A DNA stretch of 64,000 nt from Chitinophagales bacterium (lineage in GTDB: Bacteria > Bacteroidota > Bacteroidia > Chitinophagales > Saprospiraceae), in contig JAFLBO010000014.1 of assembly GCA_017303475.1 (NCBI GenBank), positions 1-64,000 of the forward strand. Reading direction: 5' to 3'. Shown here one piece after another: positions 43,176 to 51,189 of the stretch. The notes under the pieces were generated by a model. That model saw only the letters and a list, made by a program, of their open reading frames with translations. It did no database searches and was not told the origin of the DNA. A program made the position numbers and the translations under genes. Numbering within the stretch: position 1 is the first letter of the stretch; each line of letters opens with the position of its first letter.

Positions 43176-44402
43176 ATGATACAAGGCGCAACAATTCGGG
43201 TCACACTTTACAAATCCAAAACCCTTGCCAATGGAGAACACCCTTTGATGTTGGTTGTCACCAAAGATAGCAAACGTAAATATGAAGCGCTCGGGTTGAG
43301 TTGTCACCCGGATCAATGGGATTTCAAAAAATGTACCCCAAAGCGCAACCACCCCGAAAAATTGAAAATCGAAGCGATTGTTCAAAAGCGGGTGAGTGAA
43401 TTGCAGGCGCAAGTGTTGGACCTGAAAATGAACGAGAAGGAGTTCTCACCAGAAAGCCTCTTGACTGCTGTTCATAAGCCCAAAGGGAAGACGGATGTTT
43501 TCGCGTTTTTTACCGAATATATTCATCGCTTGGTGCTTCAGAAAAAAGTAGGAAACGCCAATGTTTACCGGGATACGCTTCGGGCATTGAAAAACTTCCA
43601 ACCCAAAGTCAAAACTCTTTTGTTCTCAGATATTGACCTCAACTTCCTGAACCGGTTTGAGACACATTTACGCGGCCAGGGCCTCTTGGAAACCTCCATT
43701 TCTGTGTACTTCCGAACACTTCGATCCTTGTACAACAAAGCCGTTCAGGAAAAACTGGTATCGCTGAACCATTACCCCTTCCGGGACTTCAAGATTTCAA
43801 AGTTTGACACCGATACCCGAAAAAGAGCCATCAGCAAGACAGAAATTCAGAAGATTGCCGCCCTGGATTTATCAGCTGACTCAAAGGCACAATTGGCTCA
43901 GGATGTTTTCATGTTCAGCTATTTCGTGCAAGGTATCAACCTGACCGATATTGCCCTGCTTCGATGGGTCAATATTAAACAAGACCGACTTTTCTACATC
44001 CGGGCCAAAACTGGGAAAGGGTTCAATATTAAACTGATGGAGCCTGCGGTGAAAATCATCGAGCGATACCGTACCCAGACCGGCGGAAACCTGGAGAACT
44101 TCATTTTCCCAATCCTGGACCGAACCAAACACCTCACACCGGTACAGATAGATAATCGGATTCACAAAATGACGGGCTGCATCAACAAAAGCCTGAAACA
44201 GATCGCAACACTCTCTGGTCTGGACATTCCTTTGACCACCTATGTAGCCCGTCACACCTATGCTACTGTTTTGAAAAACAGTGGCGTTCCGGTCGCGATC
44301 ATCAGCGAAGCTTTGGGGCATGAATCGGAATCAATCACTCAGACCTACTTGAAAAGTTTTGAAAATGAGGTGATTGAAGCAGCTAACCAGAACCTCATTT
44401 AA
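43176..44402 (+). CDS. Tyrosine integrase of the Bacteroidota type
   Basis: A 408-residue recombinase. It has an N-terminal arm-binding domain (about 5-90), a SAM-like core-binding domain (about 105-205) and a catalytic domain. RHTYAT, the GH of LGHES and the nucleophile Tyr in TQTYLKSF are present. The first catalytic Arg is not obvious: the usual place reads FVQGINLTDIALLRW. Some Bacteroidota integrases vary here. It is next to the tRNA-Pro fragment and points into the island, so it probably inserted the Argonaute cargo. Whether it is still active is uncertain. Confidence 0.88.
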   Translation: MIQGATIRVTLYKSKTLANGEHPLMLVVTKDSKRKYEALGLSCHPDQWDFKKCTPKRNHPEKLKIEAIVQKRVSELQAQVLDLKMNEKEFSPESLLTAVHKPKGKTDVFAFFTEYIHRLVLQKKVGNANVYRDTLRALKNFQPKVKTLLFSDIDLNFLNRFETHLRGQGLLETSISVYFRTLRSLYNKAVQEKLVSLNHYPFRDFKISKFDTDTRKRAISKTEIQKIAALDLSADSKAQLAQDVFMFSYFVQGINLTDIALLRWVNIKQDRLFYIRAKTGKGFNIKLMEPAVKIIERYRTQTGGNLENFIFPILDRTKHLTPVQIDNRIHKMTGCINKSLKQIATLSGLDIPLTTYVARHTYATVLKNSGVPVAIISEALGHESESITQTYLKSFENEVIEAANQNLI

Positions 44403-44859
44403 TTGAAGGCTCTTTTTGCGCAGTTGTATAGTATTTCATTCCTCAAACCCGGTTGACAGGACCCTTCGAGGATTTGTAATTGACGCAAATTTGAAATTTG
44501 CGAACGGCCCATGGCAGAAAAAATGGTTCGCGAGATATGAACACGCTTAGGCATGTACTCAGAACACTGCCGCCTCCCCCCTCCGAGTTAATTCTACCCC
44601 CGCCTCCTGCCATTTCAGGTTGCCCACCCCCGTACCCGTTTAATACTGGGGAAATCTTCGATAGGTTTCATCTATCCTCTCCACTGTCGGCTGGCTCGAA
44701 TGCAATAGGTTAAATTTTTTGCCACAGGTTGCCGCTAAATGTGGTGCGAGGTGTACCAATGCTTGTTGTGCTCCACAGCTTAATCAGCCATTGAAAACAA
44801 ATCCATCTTTCGATTATCACGCACATTTTGGTCAAGGCTAAAAATTTTTTAAATATTGC
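44403..44859. other. Intergenic region before the Argonaute operon
   Basis: No gene is supported. A short open frame (44498-44713) is proline-rich with no start context and is not believed. The stretch is C-rich near 44560-44640 and A+T-rich near 44840-44860. No CRISPR or tRNA is seen. Confidence 0.6.
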
Positions 44860-44909
44860 TTGTTAAACTTAGCAATGATCCATATCTTTGCTCGACAAAT
44901 TTAGCAATG
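44860..44909 (+). promoter_or_regulatory. Promoter and operators of the Argonaute operon
   Basis: TTG (44860-44862) and TATCTTTG (44883-44890) are 20 bases apart. TTGTTAAACTTAGCAA (44860-44875) is an inverted repeat TTGyTAA-N2-TTArCAA over the -33 box. The same TTAGCAATG recurs at 44901-44909, exactly 32 bases downstream, beyond the -7 box, with a weaker left half. This fits repression by the XRE protein encoded just downstream. Confidence 0.65.
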
Positions 44910-44925
44910 CTTCAACAATCGTGAT

Positions 44926-45267
44926 ATGTCTAACTACGGCACTTATATCAAAGCCCTCCGAGAAGCCAAAAACCTAACGCTGCGCGAGGTGGAAAAGCAG
45001 ACTGAGATTTCCAATGCCTATCTCAGCCAGTTGGAAACGGGAAAGGTGAAACAACCCTCTCCGCTTAACCTTTACAAACTCGCCCAGTTGTACGAGGTGT
45101 CATATGAAACGCTCATGGAAAAAGTAGGGTATCCCGTGCCGCAAAACAACGGAATGGTAGAAAGTAGAGAACCAATCGCTGCACACGGACGGTTGGGCGC
45201 TGTGACGGATGAAGAAGAATTGGAACTCTTGGATTACCTCAAATTTATCCGAAATCGAAGAAAATGA
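44926..45267 (+). CDS. XRE-family regulator of the Argonaute operon
   Basis: A 113-residue protein with an N-terminal Xre/Cro helix-turn-helix (about 7-62): IKALREAKNLTLREVEKQTEISNAYLSQLETGK is typical. The C-terminal 45 residues are acidic and unassigned. As the first gene it probably represses its own operon through the TTAGCAATG repeats. Its last 4 bases overlap the nuclease start (ATGA), indicating translational coupling. Confidence 0.9.
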   Translation: MSNYGTYIKALREAKNLTLREVEKQTEISNAYLSQLETGKVKQPSPLNLYKLAQLYEVSYETLMEKVGYPVPQNNGMVESREPIAAHGRLGAVTDEEELELLDYLKFIRNRRK

Positions 45268-46247
45268 AAGCTTTCTCAATCAGCGGCTACCGCACTTTTC
45301 AAAAGTGTCAATGGCAATGGTACTTCATGGCCAAAGCAAAAAGTGGCAATGTGAAAAATGATCCATACCGTCGTGAAATCACGATGCTATCACATTTGCG
45401 AACATTGGCTTCGTGGCGTGGCCAACTGGTGGATGATGTGTTAAGCAACGAAATGGCAGTAGCCTTCAACCAAAAGCAGCGATTTACACTTGATGATGCC
45501 ATAGAAGTTGCGCTTAGGCTTTTTGAAAAAAGATTGCACTTTTCTCAAAATCACGAATACCGAGATGTCGACAATAAAAAGAGCCATTTGCCGGAAGAAT
45601 TTTCCCCACTGCTCGAACATGAATACGATTTACCACTTAGCGAAGAGCAACTGGATGGAGCTTGGTTAGATATCGAAATTGCCTTGACAAACTTTTTTCA
45701 GAATGAGCCTTTTGTAGAAATGCTCCGCAGTGCCGAACACCTCGATGCTCAAAGAACACTGAACTATAAACTCGAAGGCTTCTCCATAATTGGCACTCCC
45801 GACCTAATCGTGTATTCCAAGGGGCAAGCCCCATTAATTGTTGACTGGAAAGTACACGCTGAACCGGTCAAAAGATATAATCAGCAACTATTGGTATATG
45901 CATTGGGTCTACACCTAACGTTACCGCAAAACCGCCAACGAGCCAATTGGAAAAAATTTCTCCTAACAGATTACCGGCTCGTTGAATATCAATTACTAAA
46001 AAACGACTTGCGGTATTATCCTGTAACAGAAGACTATCTTAATCAGACGAGAGCATTCATCATCGAAGGCGCATACAAGCTCCAACTTGCGGGCGCTGAA
46101 GATACCTACAATTTTGACGACTTGCAAGACCTCGAACAAACCGATGACCCCGAAAATTGCTTAACCTGTTGTTTCAGAAAAATTTGTAATCATGAACAAA
46201 AACCGACTGAACGTCAGCCCAATCTTTTTGATTGGGAATACTCTTGA
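45264..46247 (+). CDS. Cas4/RecB-like PD-(D/E)XK nuclease with Fe-S cysteines
   Basis: A 327-residue nuclease. The catalytic core is GTPDLIVYS (Asp180), then LIVDWKVH (Asp194, Lys196), with the motif-IV Gln in YNQQLLVYAL (Gln207). Cys15 near the N-terminus and C-x2-CC-x4-C at 299-308 fit the split 4Fe-4S cluster of Cas4 and AddB-like proteins. It should act on DNA ends or single strands. It is coupled to the XRE gene and overlaps the Argonaute start by 56 bases, so it very likely works with Argonaute, for guide making or target degradation. Confidence 0.88.
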   Translation: MKAFSISGYRTFQKCQWQWYFMAKAKSGNVKNDPYRREITMLSHLRTLASWRGQLVDDVLSNEMAVAFNQKQRFTLDDAIEVALRLFEKRLHFSQNHEYRDVDNKKSHLPEEFSPLLEHEYDLPLSEEQLDGAWLDIEIALTNFFQNEPFVEMLRSAEHLDAQRTLNYKLEGFSIIGTPDLIVYSKGQAPLIVDWKVHAEPVKRYNQQLLVYALGLHLTLPQNRQRANWKKFLLTDYRLVEYQLLKNDLRYYPVTEDYLNQTRAFIIEGAYKLQLAGAEDTYNFDDLQDLEQTDDPENCLTCCFRKICNHEQKPTERQPNLFDWEYS

Positions 46248-48627
46248 ACTCAGTGCAGAATATCGCCTGTTCAAAATTGGTGGCCTACTGCCTGATTCGC
46301 CGTCCTTCCAACAGGACCGTCAGACACTGATAAAGCGATTGAGCCAAAAACTAAGGCATCCTGTGACAGTGATTGTCCGAGAGGATGCAGCATTACTTGT
46401 GACGCGTAACGAAGCCGACATCATCAGTAAAGTGCCGAATGAATACCCTCGTCGCGGAGGCAACCTTCTCTATTTTCATGATACCGGCCTGGTGGAGCAA
46501 CTGGATTTTTCCAGCACCAATGAAAACACGCGGGTAATTTGTCAGCGCTTTCTCCAATTTAGTTTGCAGGGCCAATTGACGAAACATGCTCAGTTATGGC
46601 AACCTAAGGCTGGACATCCGTTTTTCTTGAAAAAATCTGAGAAGCAGAATGGTATAGCCACATTCACCGGCTTTATCGTACGCGTCATAGATTTGGGAAA
46701 AGATTGGGGAATCTGCGTGGATGTCACAAAAAAGTATGCTTCAGCCCAACCACTCCCGATTTATGTGACCAAGCCCGTCTTTGATCGGGATTACAAAGGC
46801 AAAATTGTTTTTTATCCGTTCGGCGATCACTGGTACGAATTGCGTCTCGATGAATGGAGTGATATGATAGCGTCAGAATATATTTATGATGACCCGGTAT
46901 TAAATCGGCAAGTATCATTACACGAGGCCATTCGAGAAAGAACGCCTGGCAACCACCCGTCTATTTTGGCAAACTTACCAGAAGATGCCTCAGTCTTGAT
47001 CTACCACACCTCCAGTAAAGACACTCGTGCAGTCCCAGCTGGCCTTTGTTTTGAAGTATTTAGCACCAGCGATCCGACTGTGGCTGCCAATCACCAGCAG
47101 TCTATTTTGCCACCAAGCGTCAGGCTTGAGAAATCCGGGTGGTTTGTAAACGAATTTCTTCAAAACATTCGCTTTGGATTGCAAAGTCTGAGCATTAGTA
47201 GAGCCCCATTGCGTCTCCAATTGCCCAGATTTGACTTTCCTGAATTTGTTTTGGGAGACTCGGTTGAGCTGCGTTTGCGTGATTTTAACTACAAACCAAA
47301 CCTGTTTGCAAAGGCCCGAATGGACAAACTCACAGATGGGAAAACGGGGTTTTTAAAGCCTGAACAAACCGAGTTCGGACCGCAATATTTGTTTTTGCCC
47401 CGCTCTGTTTTTGATACGGTGGGAAGGAAATTCAAAAACGACCTTCAAGAGCAAGTAAAGAAAATGTACCCCTGGTGTACATTCGACCCGCAATTTGAGT
47501 GGTATGAGAATCATCCTTCACGTCACGCTACATATGTCGAAGTCGGCAATCGTATTGTGGAAGCCGTGAAAGCCAAAGTGCAGGAGAGGTTCAAGGCACA
47601 TGCCGTGATAATGATCCCAAACGACGGGAAAACGCTGCGAAAGCATGATCGTTTGGCTGCTCTTATCACCCGTGAACTTTATAAATGTAACATCCACGTT
47701 TCTATCATCCACACCTCGACCATCACGTCCTGCTTCCGAGAAGAACGTACCCGCGAAGGAAAAACGGAATATCGCTTGAAAGATGGGACAGGCGGCAAAT
47801 ATCGTGGGTATGTTCAAAATGTGGCGTTGACCAAAGTTCTGCTCCTAAACAACAAATTTCCGTTCCGGCTTAATACTCCGCTAAATGCTGATTTGACCAT
47901 CGGCATTGACGTGAAAAACCATCTTGCCGGATTTGTAATGGTAGACAAATATTGCCGCTTCCTTCGCACGGAAATGATCCAGTCCAAGCAACACGAAAAA
48001 CTCACAAAAGACAACATTAAGCAGATCATCTATGAACAGGTCGTAGAAGAATGGAAATTTAATAAGAACCAGCCTTTGAAAACTGTGGTCATCCACCGTG
48101 ATGGGCGTATTTTCGACACAGAAGAAGAAGGCATATCTACTGCTGAAAAACGCCTAAAGAAAGAAGGCTATCTGGCGAGTGATGCGACTGTCACCATTTT
48201 GGAAATCGCCAAAACATCCATGACCCCGGTACGGTTAATCCAGCCTTGGTTTGACCGGAACAGCAATCGAGAAACCTATAATAACCCAGCCATTGGAACT
48301 TGGTACTTACCGGAAACCCGATTGGCTTATCTCTGTACTACGGGCTCTGAGTTTCGTACGCCCGGCACATCAAGGCCATTGTGTGTCCGGTTCGTTTCGG
48401 GCAATTTGGCATTTGAAGAGGCTTTGCGAGACTTATTTTACCTCTCCACTCTTGCTTTTACCAAACCGGATTTTTGTTCTCGGTTACCTGTCACTACCAA
48501 ACTGCTCGACAATCGATTACGCGATCATGCGAGCGAGTATGACGAGGATGAGTATCAAAATACCGGATGGGAAGATGAGGACAACGAACTGGAAGATTTC
48601 ATTCAACAAGAACTTTCTCAAATCTGA
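46192..48627 (+). CDS. Long prokaryotic Argonaute with DEDD tetrad
   Basis: An 811-residue protein. The N-terminal half (about 1-440) is divergent and probably holds N, PAZ-like and linker parts. MID lies about 455-545 (HAVIMIPND, ITRELYKCNIHVSIIHTS). The PIWI domain follows with likely catalytic residues Asp573 (IGIDVKNH), Glu602 (QHEKL, glutamate finger), Asp637 (VIHRDGRI) and Asp773 (RLPVTTKLLDNRL). The tetrad looks complete, so slicing is expected. It lacks the Arg/Glu marks of pPIWI-RE. An acidic tail of about 30 residues follows the last catalytic Asp. The ATG at 46192 is the only sensible start. It should use small nucleic-acid guides against invading DNA or RNA. Confidence 0.9.
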   Translation: MNKNRLNVSPIFLIGNTLELSAEYRLFKIGGLLPDSPSFQQDRQTLIKRLSQKLRHPVTVIVREDAALLVTRNEADIISKVPNEYPRRGGNLLYFHDTGLVEQLDFSSTNENTRVICQRFLQFSLQGQLTKHAQLWQPKAGHPFFLKKSEKQNGIATFTGFIVRVIDLGKDWGICVDVTKKYASAQPLPIYVTKPVFDRDYKGKIVFYPFGDHWYELRLDEWSDMIASEYIYDDPVLNRQVSLHEAIRERTPGNHPSILANLPEDASVLIYHTSSKDTRAVPAGLCFEVFSTSDPTVAANHQQSILPPSVRLEKSGWFVNEFLQNIRFGLQSLSISRAPLRLQLPRFDFPEFVLGDSVELRLRDFNYKPNLFAKARMDKLTDGKTGFLKPEQTEFGPQYLFLPRSVFDTVGRKFKNDLQEQVKKMYPWCTFDPQFEWYENHPSRHATYVEVGNRIVEAVKAKVQERFKAHAVIMIPNDGKTLRKHDRLAALITRELYKCNIHVSIIHTSTITSCFREERTREGKTEYRLKDGTGGKYRGYVQNVALTKVLLLNNKFPFRLNTPLNADLTIGIDVKNHLAGFVMVDKYCRFLRTEMIQSKQHEKLTKDNIKQIIYEQVVEEWKFNKNQPLKTVVIHRDGRIFDTEEEGISTAEKRLKKEGYLASDATVTILEIAKTSMTPVRLIQPWFDRNSNRETYNNPAIGTWYLPETRLAYLCTTGSEFRTPGTSRPLCVRFVSGNLAFEEALRDLFYLSTLAFTKPDFCSRLPVTTKLLDNRLRDHASEYDEDEYQNTGWEDEDNELEDFIQQELSQI

Positions 48628-48632
48628 CAACC

Positions 48633-49016
48633 ATGAGCGACGTAGGTCTAAATTCTAACATTTATGATGTTTCCAGCAAGTATCTGGGAATCCTCAATCG
48701 TTTTTTGGTGGAAGCGAACTACGATCCAACCGCTGTTTCGCCGAAATCGGCAGAAGAGGTGCAAACTTTTTTGCATCAATTGTCCGACCCATCAGGCATG
48801 AGTTTCCAAATTCAGATGGTGGCACAAATTATTCAGAGCTATCTTAAAAAGCAATTGCGGAATCAAACTTCGGAGGCATTTCTTCGCAATTTGACATCAT
48901 ACTTTGATCGTGAAATGGGAACAAACCCCGAGGTGCTCCAAAAACTCGCATTGATGGCAGAAGCCCTAAATGAAGAATGTAATAACGCTTATTCACGTAT
49001 GCGATTAAATCGCTAA
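48633..49016 (+). CDS. Small helical protein of the Argonaute operon
   Basis: A 127-residue, all-helical, soluble protein (IQMVAQIIQSYLKKQLRNQ, VLQKLALMAEALNEEC). No known domain is recognised. It follows the Argonaute stop by 5 bases and precedes the HExxH gene by 29, so it is surely part of the operon. It might be an adaptor, inhibitor or regulatory subunit for either neighbour. Confidence 0.8.
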   Translation: MSDVGLNSNIYDVSSKYLGILNRFLVEANYDPTAVSPKSAEEVQTFLHQLSDPSGMSFQIQMVAQIIQSYLKKQLRNQTSEAFLRNLTSYFDREMGTNPEVLQKLALMAEALNEECNNAYSRMRLNR

Positions 49017-49045
49017 TTATTGTAATTCCCAACCCAAGTTTGCGT

Positions 49046-50176
49046 ATGCAACAGTATTTGGAGGCTATCATTGCAGAAACAATCGAACGAGCCAAACGCC
49101 TAAAAACCCGCTTTCCTACTCCACCACCCCTTCATTTTCAGGTGCTTGCTCAGGGATGCCTGAAATTGATCAACGAAAAAATCTCGCTATTGAATAACCT
49201 TTACGTTGCGCCAGTATATCAGGTTCCCCTCAACCAATCGGCCAGATTAAGAGACCTCAAAAATATTATTTGGGAAATTGATATAATCGAGAATGTAGCA
49301 GTATCAGCCATCAGCCGACATAATAAAGATGATATAAAAATTAACAAATTCGTCCAACAAATTTGCAAGGAAATTAATTACCCAATTCCTGTTCCGCCAA
49401 CAGTCTCGGCTCTGTCTACTAACTATTATCAGATTTACCCTCAATTCAATCTTTTGTGCGTCCCATTACTGGAGTGTGATTTTCTCCTGCATCTTCCTGA
49501 TCTGTACCATGAACTTGCACATCCACTGTTTTGGACTGAAAATGATGATCGGATAAATTTATTTCAAGAGCATGCCAAAGCATTCTACAATGTTGTCTCC
49601 GACCATTTTGACCGGGTAATTTTGGAAGACCAGCGTACAAATAACAGCGGCTCTGTACCCACTTATGAAGCGTGGAAGAAAAACTGGATCAATTGGCTGA
49701 TTGAATTTTTCTGTGATGTTTTCGGAGTATGTACAGCAGGAGCCGCCTACGGCTGGGCGCATATTCACTTGGCCATGAAACGTGGCAGCAACCCATTTGA
49801 AGTGCCTTTACATTCAAAATCAACCCACCCAAATGACGAAGCAAGAATGCAAGTGATATTACATGTGCTCGAATACATGCAGCTACAACCCCAAAAAGAT
49901 TCGATTGAAAAAAAATGGCAGGAGGTACAAGGGGCTCTGTCACGACAAAAAAATACATTGCATTCATTTGCTTATCCATCTGAACTTTTGCGAGAATGCG
50001 CATTGTTTGGTTTTAAGGCAGTTGTAAGTATTCAATGCAACATCGCTCCAAATCAAAACGGCTTTATCTTCAAAGCTCTAAATGAAGCTTGGATTCAGTA
50101 TTGGAATGACTACAGTACATTTTTTAAATGGGAACAAAAGAAGGTTGAAGAGATGCATTTGATAAATCCAAATTGA
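49046..50176 (+). CDS. HExxH-motif protein, candidate metalloprotease effector
   Basis: A 376-residue protein with no recognised name. HELAH at 155-159 (in LPDLYHELAHPLFW) fits the zinc-binding HExxH of gluzincin peptidases. WLIEFFCDVFG (Glu220, Asp224), 61 residues later, could give the third ligand. HSKSTHPNDEAR (about 256-267) adds a further conserved-looking His. The first 120 residues are helical, with no signal peptide, so it should be cytoplasmic. ATG 49046 is preferred over TTG 49040. Last gene of the Argonaute operon; a proteolytic effector or regulator is likely, but the activity is inferred. Confidence 0.8.
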   Translation: MQQYLEAIIAETIERAKRLKTRFPTPPPLHFQVLAQGCLKLINEKISLLNNLYVAPVYQVPLNQSARLRDLKNIIWEIDIIENVAVSAISRHNKDDIKINKFVQQICKEINYPIPVPPTVSALSTNYYQIYPQFNLLCVPLLECDFLLHLPDLYHELAHPLFWTENDDRINLFQEHAKAFYNVVSDHFDRVILEDQRTNNSGSVPTYEAWKKNWINWLIEFFCDVFGVCTAGAAYGWAHIHLAMKRGSNPFEVPLHSKSTHPNDEARMQVILHVLEYMQLQPQKDSIEKKWQEVQGALSRQKNTLHSFAYPSELLRECALFGFKAVVSIQCNIAPNQNGFIFKALNEAWIQYWNDYSTFFKWEQKKVEEMHLINPN

Positions 50177-50200
50177 TTGGGTGATGCTAATTGCCAACAG

Positions 50201-50641
50201 TTATTCCTCTAAAAAAGGCAACACCTCCTGTTCTAAAAATCCCTTGGGGAACTGCTCTATATTTGGGAACCCCAACTCAATGCCGCGTCCATCCCGTGGT
50301 ATCCATACCGTTCCCAAAAGGTAGTCCCAAAGGCTGAGTGTTATGCCATAGTTCACGCCACGACTTCCTTCCGGCAATTCCTTTGAGTGATGCCAGATAT
50401 GCATTTTCGGGCTGTTGAGCAGGTAACGAAGTGGCCCCAGCGGCAGGTAAAAGTTGGCATGGTTAAGATGTCCAATGGTAATCGCAAACAGATGTACAAG
50501 AATAAAATCCTGGATACCAAACCCAATCATTGCAAGCGGCAAATACTCAATGGTTCGGCAAACTACTTTCTCCATGAAATGGTATCGCAAATGCGCGGCA
50601 AACCCCATTTGTGTTACCGAGTGGTGAACCTTTTTGTACGA
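50201..50641 (-). pseudogene. Fatty-acid hydroxylase / sterol desaturase, N-terminus lost
   Basis: The last 147 codons encode the C-terminal half of a membrane fatty-acid hydroxylase: KVHHSV, GHLNHANF and IWHHSKE His motifs are present. The N-terminal membrane helices and first His cluster are missing. Upstream of about 50641 the frame continues only into sequence antisense to the Cys-rich gene. The break marks a likely junction of the island with older DNA. Confidence 0.8.
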
Positions 50642-50777
50642 GCAGTAGACCGCCCCGATGTCAGCAGATAGCTTAGGGGAAAAGCAAAAATCTGATTTGC
50701 AGACATTCTTACAAACACGGGTCATCCGGCAAACGCCGAATGACCCGCTGAATTTATGGTTGCTTACTAAATCGCAT

Positions 50778-50969
50778 CTATTCGCAGGCAGTACTACTAC
50801 CAGGCTCACAACAAGGAACCGGACAACCGCTTGCAGGGCATGGCACCCCGTTACAGGTGGATGCTTCCATGTTGCAGCATGAGTTAGTAATGCCAGATTT
50901 AGAATAGCCAAAGGCGATGCCTGACATAAGCAGAACAGCGGCGCTCAGCGCCAGCATTTTATTTTTCAT
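50778..50969 (-). CDS. Small Cys-rich exported peptide
   Basis: A 63-residue peptide with signal sequence (MLALSAAVLLMSGIAFGYS) and a mature part of about 40 residues holding eight Cys in CC, C, C, C, CC, C spacing (SCCNMEASTCNGVPC ...). The arrangement suggests metal or arsenite binding in the periplasm or disulfide folding. It is downstream of the arsenic genes on the same strand. I recognise no family. Confidence 0.75.
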   Translation of the reverse strand: MKNKMLALSAAVLLMSGIAFGYSKSGITNSCCNMEASTCNGVPCPASGCPVPCCEPGSSTACE

Positions 50970-51189
50970 GTTGTTGAAATTGAAAAGTTGAAAGAATATG
51001 GTTAGCCAAGGAAGTTCGCTAACCGACCTCCCGCGCTGGAGGGTGCCATATTGATTCGTAAAATGATTGTGTATACCTGCGCTACAAGCAAAGTTCTTAT
51101 TTTTCGGACATTAAAAGCTGACTACTTTACAGTGGTCAGCCTTGTGTAGATAAATTCCTAAGCTTATCTACTAAATCTGTATCCAATTT

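Noticed and set aside
44498..44713. 71-aa proline-rich open frame before the Argonaute operon
   Set aside because: No start context, no domain, and composition driven by C-rich DNA.
46192..48627. pPIWI-RE classification of the Argonaute
   Set aside because: The protein has IGIDVK and VIHRDGR with a likely glutamate finger, not the R/E signature, and the neighbours are not the DinG-type helicase and REase usual for pPIWI-RE.
50642..50911. N-terminal part of the hydroxylase open frame
   Set aside because: It is antisense to the Cys-rich signal-peptide gene and lacks the membrane helices and His motifs that the hydroxylase family needs there.
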